This document shows positions 6,319 to 15,000 of a stretch of 17,271 bases of DNA, one piece after another. Position 1 is the stretch's first letter. Each line of letters begins with the position of its first letter. This DNA is from an uncultured Candidatus Saccharibacteria bacterium (lineage in GTDB: Bacteria; Patescibacteriota; Saccharimonadia; Saccharimonadales; Saccharimonadaceae). The DNA is taken from NCBI GenBank assembly GCA_946187605.1, contig CAMHRH010000010.1:1-17271 (forward strand), written 5' to 3'. Both the position numbers and the translations under genes were made by a program. The notes beneath the pieces were generated by a model. It ran no database searches and was not told where the DNA came from. It saw nothing but the letters and a program-made list of their open reading frames with translations.

Positions 6319-6768
6319 ATGTCGTTTGAACTAATCAAAATGGTGGGTGATGCCCAGAAGAAGAAAGCCGTCATTGACGTGCGTTCTGGCGACACCGTGC
6401 GCGTGTCGCAGAAAATTAAGGAAGGTGACAAATTCCGCATTCAGATTTTTGAAGGTACAGTCATCCGCGTCGATCGTAAAGATTCGCACACAGAGCGTAT
6501 CGTAGTACGCAAAGTTACTTCAGGTGTTGGCGTCGAGAAGAGCTTCTTGATGCACAGCCCACTCGTAGAAAAAGTCGAAATTGTCCGCCGTGGCAAAGTT
6601 CGCCGCAATAATCTCCGCTATCTCCGTGAGCGCTCGGGTAAATCTGCTCGCCTCGTTCAGAAGGATTTTGATCGCAAAGCGGTCAATGAACTTCCTGCAG
6701 AGGAAGCTCCAGTCGTAGAAGAAGCGAAAGAAGCTGAAACTGCGACCGAAGAAAAAGCGGAAGCTTAG
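6319..6768 (+). CDS. rplS: Ribosomal protein bL19
   Basis: Large-subunit ribosomal protein at the 30S-50S interface. The product is 149 residues from the ATG at 6319 (MSFELIKMVGDAQ), with the typical bL19 core: SGDTVRVSQKIKEG, FEGTVIRV, VRKVTSGVGVEKSF, HSPLVEKVEIVRRGKVRRNNLRYLRERSGKSARL. The last 30 or so residues form an acidic Glu/Ala tail (EEAPVVEEAKEAETATEEKAEA region) beyond the normal end, an extension of a kind seen in several bacterial ribosomal proteins. The start is supported by AAAGG 8 nt upstream; a formal in-frame ATG at 6286 lies inside the -10 box. The gene is the first of an operon with the RNase HII-YraN gene 1 nt downstream, the common rplS-rnhB neighbourhood. Confidence 0.95.
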   Translation: MSFELIKMVGDAQKKKAVIDVRSGDTVRVSQKIKEGDKFRIQIFEGTVIRVDRKDSHTERIVVRKVTSGVGVEKSFLMHSPLVEKVEIVRRGKVRRNNLRYLRERSGKSARLVQKDFDRKAVNELPAEEAPVVEEAKEAETATEEKAEA

Positions 6769-6769
6769 T

Positions 6770-7723
6770 TTGAAAAAGTTACTCGGCATAGATGAAGTTG
6801 GAAGAGGTCCTTGGGCAGGACCTCTTGTTGTTGGGGCCTGCGTTTTGCGCGAGCCAATCGATGGCTTGACGGACAGCAAAAAATTAAGCGCAAAGCGCCG
6901 TACGGTTTTGGCGGCCGAGATTCACGAGAAAGCTTTTTGCGGCTTAGGCTGGGTTTCGGCAACCGAACTTGACAAGATTGGTCTCTCGGCAGCATTGCGC
7001 CAGGCTTGCCGCGATGCAGTGAAGCAAGTACAGGCACAACATGCAGAATTTAACGGGATCATAATCGACGGAACAGTGAACTTTTTGCGCGGCACGCCAC
7101 TAGCGGATTTTGTCGTCGTAAAGCCAAAGGCAGATTTGTTAGTGCCGGAGGTGTCGGCGGCGTCAATTATTGCGAAGGTCGCGCGAGATAACTATATGGT
7201 CGAGCTAGCCGAGCGTTTCCCGGGTTACGGGTTCGAGAGGCATGTCGGTTATGGGACGGCAGCGCATCGCGAGGCTTTATTGGCGCTAGGCCCGTGCGAC
7301 GAACATCGCCGTAGCTTTCGGCCAATTGCGGAGCTTATTGCTAGCCAGGATGGAGCCGGCAGCCACGTGCGCCGCAATAATGACGGCGCACCCGTCTCGC
7401 AGCATGCCATCGACGGCCGGCGCGGCGAAGATGCGGTAGCTCAATATTTGCTCACGCATAATTATTTAGTAGTTGAGCGCAATTGGAAAACAAAGTGGTG
7501 CGAGATTGACATTATAGCGCAAAAAAATGACTGCCTGTATTTCTGCGAGGTAAAATATCGACGGAACGGCAGGGGCATGGATGCCATTACGCCCAAAAAA
7601 TTACGGCAAATGCGTTTTGCGGCGGAGCTATACCTGCGTGATCATCCGAATAGTAGTGCGAGACTCGTTGCGATTGCAGTCGATGGCGATTTTGCGGTAA
7701 CGGATTTTATCGAAATCAGCTAG
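6770..7723 (+). CDS. rnhB: RNase HII fused to a YraN/UPF0102 nuclease-like domain
   Basis: A 317-residue two-domain protein. Residues 1-190 are RNase HII, which cuts RNA in RNA-DNA hybrids and removes misincorporated ribonucleotides: LGIDEVGRGPWAGPLV (D8, E9, the GRG loop), IIIDGTV (D100), KADLLVPEVSAASIIAKVARD (D122, likely fourth acidic ligand; D140 also conserved), GYGTAAHREAL and HRRSF. After a polar linker (about 191-212) comes a full YraN/UPF0102 domain: GRRGEDAVAQYL (E220), CEIDIIAQ (E245, D247), FCEVKYR (E260, K262), a PD-(D/E)xK-type nuclease core related to Holliday junction resolvases. rnhB and yraN are commonly separate neighbours after rplS, so this is a plausible gene fusion. 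Start is TTG at 6770, 1 nt after the rplS stop with GGAAG upstream; the sequence at once matches the family. Confidence 0.92.
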   Translation: MKKLLGIDEVGRGPWAGPLVVGACVLREPIDGLTDSKKLSAKRRTVLAAEIHEKAFCGLGWVSATELDKIGLSAALRQACRDAVKQVQAQHAEFNGIIIDGTVNFLRGTPLADFVVVKPKADLLVPEVSAASIIAKVARDNYMVELAERFPGYGFERHVGYGTAAHREALLALGPCDEHRRSFRPIAELIASQDGAGSHVRRNNDGAPVSQHAIDGRRGEDAVAQYLLTHNYLVVERNWKTKWCEIDIIAQKNDCLYFCEVKYRRNGRGMDAITPKKLRQMRFAAELYLRDHPNSSARLVAIAVDGDFAVTDFIEIS

Positions 7724-7761
7724 AGGCGTGCTTGGCGTTTTTACGATTAACGTCTCCGCAA

Positions 7762-8508
7762 CTACTGCTCTAAGCCACGCGTCGGTTCGTCAGGGCAAGT
7801 TGCTAGAACTCTTTGCATAGCGAGTTTTTCAGGCGGCGTAACCCAGAGACGATATTTATACTTCACCGAAATCTGGCGTGCGACATATTGACAACGAAAA
7901 GCTTCGTTACTCGGCAACCAAGCATCGGCGGCCTGGTCGGATTTTTCCTGATTCGCCGGCCCATCAACAGCTACGAGATTGAGCGGATCCTGACTAATTT
8001 CGTAGCGCTCATCCTCGCTTAGCAAATATGCTCCCGTTGACCACGCGTTGCTTAGCGCAACAATATGATCAATCTGAACTGCGCTCGACGTATCTTGGCC
8101 ACGTTGAAAATTAATAGTCTTGCCCGTATATGGGTCATTCAGTATGCCGGATTCGACTTTACAACCACCATCTTTATATACGACGTCCATAAGATCGCGT
8201 GCAAGAATTGCCTCGCGCGTGTTGCAACCACTTGCAGTAGTGCCCCAATTGTCATAAAAAAGTTTGCGGTAATATTTATGCTCCGTATCTTTCTCTTTGA
8301 CCGCAAGATTCTCGAGAACATCTTTTGCGAGCATAGAATCGGCGTTGCTTTGCTCTGCGCGATACTCGGGTAATTTGTCGCCAGAAAAACCTAGCAAACT
8401 AGCATCTTCATAAGATTTTGGGTTCAGAAAAATAAACAAGGCAAAAGCCGTCGCGGCAATAATTGTCGCGACAACTCGCCTCATACGATAGCGCGCTGAG
8501 CGAGGCAT
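7762..8508 (-). CDS. Secreted HNH endonuclease-like protein (DUF1524/GmrSD C-terminal type)
   Basis: A 248-residue exported protein. A basic N-terminus and hydrophobic segment (about residues 10-29) form a signal peptide or anchor. The mature part carries the HNH-family DUF1524 core: CNTREAILARDL, a Cys in GGCKVESG, DPYTGKTINFQRG, IDHIVALSNAWSTGA (the DH of the active site), SQDPLNLVAVDGPANQEKSDQAADAWLP (catalytic N and K region), then FRCQYVARQISVKYKYRLWV and a final Cys. Four Cys suggest two disulfides. Proteins with this exact pattern are, from family knowledge, especially common in Actinobacteria, which makes host-derived transfer a reasonable inference. Probable role: extracellular DNA degradation for nucleotide scavenging, or attack. 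It lies downstream of rubrerythrin on the same strand; the ancestral rubrerythrin stop (8514-8512) is only 3 nt before its ATG, and no Shine-Dalgarno is visible, so translational coupling is likely. Confidence 0.85.
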   Translation of the reverse strand: MPRSARYRMRRVVATIIAATAFALFIFLNPKSYEDASLLGFSGDKLPEYRAEQSNADSMLAKDVLENLAVKEKDTEHKYYRKLFYDNWGTTASGCNTREAILARDLMDVVYKDGGCKVESGILNDPYTGKTINFQRGQDTSSAVQIDHIVALSNAWSTGAYLLSEDERYEISQDPLNLVAVDGPANQEKSDQAADAWLPSNEAFRCQYVARQISVKYKYRLWVTPPEKLAMQRVLATCPDEPTRGLEQ

Positions 8509-8511
8509 AGA

Positions 8512-8997
8512 TTAATAATTCTCGGACTGAATCTCGAAGTAGGACTAGCCACAGTTGCGGCACTTCCATACCGTCACGCCATCGCCCTTAAAAACCATGC
8601 CTTCTTCGATATTTTTGATTAGTTTACGATAGCGCTCTTCGTGGTGTTTTTCGATCTCGCCAACCTTTTCGAATAAATCCGCAATTTCATTAAAGCCCTC
8701 TTCGCGCGCATCGTTGGCGAATTGCTTGTACATGTCAGTATATTCGTAGTTTTCGCCATCAGCAGCATCCTTGAGGTTTGTCGCCGTGTCGGCTACGCCG
8801 TCATGAAGAAGCTTATACCAAATCTTGGCATGCTCTTTTTCGTTATCGCTAGTCTCTTGGAAAATAGCGGCAATTTGTTCGTAGCCTTCTTTTTTAGCCT
8901 TGCTGGCGTAGAACTGGTATTTCACGCGTGCTTGTGCCTCGCCAGAAAAAGCAGCATTTAAATTTTTCTCGGTCTTAGTCCCCTTTATTTCGGCCAT
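8512..8997 (-). pseudogene. Rubrerythrin, truncated by an internal deletion in the rubredoxin-like domain
   Basis: Non-haem diiron peroxidase of oxidative-stress defence. The 150-residue open part (8997-8545) holds a complete ferritin-like domain: GEAQARVKYQFYA, DNEKEHAKIW, AREEGFNEIADLFEKVGEIEKHHEERY supply the Glu/His diiron ligands. The C-terminal rubredoxin-like domain begins normally (VWKCRNCG) and then meets TAG at 8547-8545. Reading past that stop in the same frame gives SYFEIQSENY and TAA (8514-8512), which is the normal end of rubrerythrins. About 19 residues, including the second CxxC iron-binding pair, are therefore missing in frame, and TAG is formed at the join. The diiron part may still fold, but electron transfer through the FeS4 site should be lost. 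The start is firm: AAAGGAGGT lies 3 nt upstream. Whether the loss is real or an assembly error cannot be told here. Confidence 0.85.
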
Positions 8998-9000
8998 CTC

Positions 9001-9025
9001 ACCTCCTTTTTTAGTTATTTTAGCA
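9001..9025 (-). promoter_or_regulatory. Rubrerythrin Shine-Dalgarno and extended -10
   Basis: Consensus-like AAAGGAGGT (9009-9001) and TGC TAAAAT (9025-9017) on the minus strand. No good -35. The leader between them is very short (roughly 13 nt from the predicted start to the ATG). Confidence 0.55.
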
Positions 9026-9060
9026 ATGTTTTATAAGTGCGAAAAGCATAAGGTTCTGTG

Positions 9061-9069
9061 TGTTAAAAT
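9061..9069 (+). promoter_or_regulatory. Extended -10 of the giant adhesin gene
   Basis: TGT TAAAAT on the plus strand; predicted start about 9076, 18 nt before the ATG at 9094, with GGGGA as ribosome site. The -35 region is poor. Divergent from the rubrerythrin promoter. Confidence 0.5.
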
Positions 9070-9093
9070 ATATACATAACCATTTTGGGGAAA

Positions 9094-12000
9094 ATGAAGA
9101 GGTCAAGAATAAGGAGAGCGTCGTTCGCAATTGTTTCTGTTATTTTTGCGTCTCTTTTTTCATTCTCTAGCGCGTCAGCACTGGAATTATCGGAGCTAAC
9201 ACCTAGCTACGATTCGGACGCAAAAATCGAGTTTAATGCCGCCGCAGAGGAATATGATTTTGATGTAAATTTCTTAGCGAATAATCAAACGCTACGGTAT
9301 AGCGCCAAGGTACGCAATGATAATGGCAAGGATATTAAAGTTACAGATGTCACACTAAAGAGCCCTGAGCATGATTTCTTCGAGTATGATTATTCCGGCA
9401 TCGAGATAGGAGATACGCTAAAGAGTGGCGACGAGCAGGAAATTATTCTTAGCATTAATACCAACAGTCAGCCGACTCGGACGAGCGAGGAAGATTTTGT
9501 TCTTTCGCTAAAGTATGACGAGATTGAGCCCGCCAATCCAGGAGACGATCCTGGCGGCAATGGTGGCGACGAGCATACACCGACAAATCCGCCAACGAAT
9601 GACAATATCTTCATTATAGGCGCAGCAATAGTAATTAGCGCCGCCGGCGCAGTAGTAGTGGTTCGGAAAAATGGACGACGACGTATGTTCGTATTCCTCC
9701 TTGCCCTGCCGATAGCAGCCCTATTCGTTAGCGCATCAAGTACTTCTGCTGCCGAAGACTTATCGTTCGAGATTAAAGGCAAAGTTAATTTTACGAACAT
9801 ATACACCGTCACTATTGATCCAAATGGCGGCAGCTATAATGGCGAAACGAATATTATTTCATCCGAGTATCGCGATGGAACAGTATTGCATATCGACACG
9901 CCGAGTCGAACAAACTACGATTTCGTTAGTTGGGAGGTTAATCCTGGGGAGCTCGATGATAATAACGATATAGTAATTTCAAGCAATACTACCCTAAAAG
10001 CGCTTTGGAACGAAACTTATTATACTTTGACTCTGGAGCTCAATGGCGGTACTTATGACGGCATTCCGGGAACAATTACGAATAGCTATCGTGCCGGAAC
10101 AGAAGTGCCATTATTGACGCCGCAGAAGACTGGCTGCAACTTTACGAAGTGGACAATCGATGATGGAGACGACTATGATGCTAATTCGATTGTTATGAAT
10201 AAGAACACGAAACTAACAGCTAACTATGAAGATTTGTATTTCGACATTAGCATAGACCCGAATGGCGGCAGCTACAACAACAGTAGTAGTGTTTATACGG
10301 CGCGCGTAAAATATGGGACCGTTGTAGATCTTACTAGTATTGCTCGCGATAACTACCAATTAGAAAAGTGGATAAAAAATACCACCGATACCCTTCCGGC
10401 GGCAAGCAGTAGCTTTACCGTCTACGCCGATACTGCCCTGGTCGCAAAGTGGCTAGCCGAATATACCGTTACGGTAGACCCGAATGGCGGCAGTTACGAT
10501 AATTCCACTTCCCCTTCGAACTATACAGTACTAGAAGGCTCCATTTATGAACTATTGGACGCAGAGAAAACTGGCCGGGCAGTAGATTACTGGTCCGTCA
10601 CTAACGGCAATGCAGGCGATGATGATGTTGACGGAAAATTAGTATCCGATAGCTTCACAGTGACTGGCGATATTACCATCCAAGCTCATTGGGACAAGGC
10701 TGTAGCCAGGATCGAGCGAACAAAGAAGATCTATTCATCCATTATGCGCGCCGAGAGTGCTGCGATCTCTGACGATATTATTACTCTTCTTGTAGATACC
10801 GAGGAAATCGTCACGAACGAGAAGAAAGTCACACTCGATCTAAATAATCATACCGTTACCGGCTCGCTTACTAATACGACTGCTGGCAATATTACTATTA
10901 TTAATGGCGAAATCAACAATCCAGATGGCGTAGCGGTCACGAACGACGGCATTTTAACTCTCGGCGTCGACGACTATAGCGAAGAAGACGGTTCGGCGAT
11001 AATAATCAACGACAACGTGCGCCTCGTTGGTACTACTGCTGGTCTTATGCAAACTAATGACAGTTATGAGTTCTACTATTACGACGGATATCTTGAGGGG
11101 GACATTGGTCTAGTTGGCGGTTATGACGGTTCGCCATTCTATCGTAGAGCTTTCGATGGGGTTGAGGTACATTATTTCCCGTTAGTTGATCATATTGAGA
11201 ACGGCGATCGTAGCTATCAGCACGTGGAGCTCAAAAATGCCGACCGCGCCGTCACGAAGACTTCCGTCCATGGCGATATTTACTACTACAATATGCAGGA
11301 CAATATCAACACGTCTGCTATTACTGGTTATAAGATTTATGCCGTGCGCGACTTTGACGCTAGTTATCCAATCTCCGTCTCTAGTGGCGACGAGATTAGG
11401 CTAGATATAGATGGATACACCATAAACGCCGCAAATGACTGGAATGTGGATGGCGATTTCAATATATCGAATAGCAAGACCACGGGCAGTATCGTCGCAT
11501 CGCGGACAATCGTTAATAATAACGAGTTAAGCCTAAATGACGTAACTATCTCGGCAGCAAGCGCAAATGCCGTTATCAATAACCGCAAGAATCTGCATAT
11601 GCAGAATTCAACGCTTAATTCTGCCTATGGAACAGTCATTATAATTGAGTCTAACAGGACAGCAGAGCTGGACTTGGATGACGACTCTTATATATCCGGA
11701 ATATCATCTTCGGCGACGGTCCTGAATAATTCTACCTTAGAGATTAAGGGAGGTCATATCCTCGCTAACGAACGTGCAGTACAGAACAATAGCGGTGGCG
11801 TACTTAATGTTACTGGCGGCGAGATTAAAGCAAATAAATACGCCATATACAACGATGACAGCTGGAATTCGTATGCAAATATTAATGGTGGCGTAGTCAG
11901 TTCAAGCTCTACGACCGTTTCTGGCGGACAAGTAGTTGTCGATGGCGGCGAAGTAATTGCTAAGAACTCTTCTGATTCGTATAGCAACTACGTAATAGCA

Positions 12001-15000
12001 TTCTCTGGCGCAAGAAGTTTGAAGATAAAGAGTGGTAAAGTAAAGGCTGTTTCTGAGGCTATTTCTAATGACGTAGTTGCAATACGCTATTGCGGAGAAG
12101 TAGTAATTAGTGGTGGAGAGATTACAGTTGAATCGACTAACGGTCCTGCCTATGGCGTATTTGGCGACGATGATGACACGGTAACTATTTCTGGCGGGAA
12201 GATAGAGGCACACAGCGAAAGTGGCGGAGCCTACGGCATATGTTGGAGCGGACTGAATATGTCCGGCGGCAGCATTACGGCGAACTCGGACGACAATACG
12301 TCTTATGGTGCATACGTAAATGCTGATTCTACGGTGACTGGCGGCAAGATCCATGGCGGCACTTACGGTATAGCTAGCAGAACTAGCTACAAAACTACAA
12401 CGCTAGGTGCAAACGACAGTGCGCTTAGTACTACTACGCCAGAAATACAAGGTGGTTCATATGCGCTATACAATACTAATACTTATTTCTATGATGGTAT
12501 TTTGAAGGGAGGCACAAAGGCCTACCAGGACGGCATCATTCAAGCAATCCCAGATGCAACGTCGCAGCATATTGAGACTATTAATAATGTTGAAAATTGC
12601 TGGCTAGTCGAGAGCGCGAATTATCTCGAAGTAAATGGCGTCGAATACAATTCCCTCGCCAAAGCCTATAATGCCGTAGCAAATGGCGGAACTGTAAAAG
12701 TAATCGCCGACTTTACGACTTCCGCTACCCTGTCAACAAATCCGAGCGGCAAGACAATTACTTTCGATATTAATGGCCATCGCCTAACGTATACTCAGCC
12801 ACTGCCAAATAACGGAACTATTAACTTCATAGATAGCAGTACTGCAGGTGATGGCGTATTGGCAAACACAAGTACAGCTACCGTCATTAACAGTGGAACA
12901 TTTAATATATCTTCCGGTCATATCCTCGCTAACGAACGTGCAGTACAGAACAATAGCGGTGGCGTACTTAATGTTACTGGCGGCGAGATTAAAGCAAATA
13001 AATACGCCATATACAACGATGACAGCTGGAATTCGTATGCAAATATTAATGGTGGCGTAGTCAGTTCAAGCTCTACGACCGTTTCTGGCGGACAAGTAGT
13101 TGTCGATGGCGGCGAAGTAATTGCTAAGAACTCTTCTGATTCGTATAGCAACTACGTAATAGCATTCTCTGGCGCAAGAAGTTTGAAGATAAAGAGTGGT
13201 AAAGTAAAGGCTGTTTCTGAGGCTATTTCTAATGACGTAGTTGCAATACGCTATTGCGGAGAAGTAGTAATTAGTGGTGGAGAGATTACAGTTGAATCGA
13301 CTAACGGTCCTGCCTATGGCGTATTTGGCGACGATGATGACACGGTAACTATTTCTGGCGGGAAGATAGAGGCACACAGCGAAAGTGGCGGAGCCTACGG
13401 CATATGTTGGAGCGGACTGAATATGTCCGGCGGCAGCATTACGGCGAACTCGGACGACAATACGTCTTATGGTGCATACGTAAATGCTGATTCTACGGTG
13501 ACTGGCGGCAAGATCCATGGCGGCACTTACGGTATAGCTAGCAGAACTAGCTACAAAACTACAACGCTAGGTGCAAACGACAGTGCGCTTAGTACTACTA
13601 CGCCAGAAATACAAGGTGGTTCATATGCGCTATACAATACTAGTGCATACTTCTACGATGGTATCTTAAAGGGTGGCATAAATGCCTATAATAACAACAT
13701 CGTCAAACGCATCGCCACTAATACTGCTATGCATATCGGTGCTGAGATTATCAATGGAGAGACATATATCGTTCGCTATCTTGAGCCCGAACATGACGTA
13801 GCTAAGATTGGCTCGACGAAATATACTTCTCTTAGCAACGCCATCAATGCTGCAAGTACTGGCGACACAATTGAGCTAATTGAAGACAACTATATATTCT
13901 ACGATTTAAGTATAGCTGCTAGTAAGGACATCACAATCAACTTAGCTGGCTTCAAGATTATAACTGGCAACCAAATCACGAATAACGGCAAGACAAAGAT
14001 TATTAATAGCGGTAGCGCGGTAGTGCTTGATTACTATGATAGCGATTACTTTATTGCCAATAATAGCTCGGCAGAGTTAGAGATAGACGGAGTAACAATT
14101 AATGCAGCTCAGGCAATCCATAATAAAGAGAATGCAATATTGACACTAGACAGCGTAGCTATTAATGCATCCAGTGCTGTCTATAATTATGGTAACGCCA
14201 CAATACAGAATAATTCCCAGATAACGACAACGGGCTCAGGATACCCTGTATCGAGCTATGGTCAGTCGCTAAGTATTTTAGATTCTACAATTACGAATAA
14301 TTATTCGAGTGGTTATTACACGACATACATTTACTCCGGCACAGCAACCATCAGCGGCTCAACAATTGATGCCCCTTCTGCAACTGCGCTATACAACCAG
14401 AGCACTGGCACCGTAAATATATCAGGTAGTAGTATTAACGGCTACGTAAATAACGTGGCTGGAACTATGAATATTAGTAGCAGCGCAATCAGTAAAAGTG
14501 GCAGCTGGGTTCGCAATCTATTCTCAAATAGCAACGGCGCAACGGTTAATCTAACTAACTCCACGGTATCTCTCACAGTATCAGACGTTTCGGACTACGA
14601 GTCTTATATCTACTCCGTCTTCGACAATGGCGGAATACTGGCTATGAATAACAGCACTATAAGCCATATACTTACAATGAGGGCGACCATGACTACACGT
14701 TCTCTAAATAATAGTGGAAGCGTAGTGCTCGATAATAATTCAATAGTCAGCGTTGATTCTAGCGGAACAAACGAAGATCGATATAATGGATACGCAGTCT
14801 ATAATGCCGGCTCGCTAGACTTTAGATCTGGAAGTGTCACAAGCAATAGAGCTAACGGCTTCGGCATATATAGCGCCGAGGGCGGGACCGCAACAATGCA
14901 ATCGGGGACAATTAATGTTACTGGTGCGAATACATATGGCATATATGTGGCAGCTGGATCAGTGACGCTTGGCGAGGCGGAACCGACCGATTCGTCAGAT

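Noticed and set aside
7723..7755. GAGGCGT/ACGTCTC inverted repeat between the convergent rnhB and HNH genes as a terminator
   Set aside because: A 7-bp stem with a wobble and a 20-nt loop and no proper U-tract; too weak to call.
11902..13518. Identical 150-codon minus-strand frames at 11902-12354 and 13066-13518
   Set aside because: They are antisense shadows of the beta-helix coding repeat; the identity only reflects the 727-bp duplication. Composition is not protein-like.
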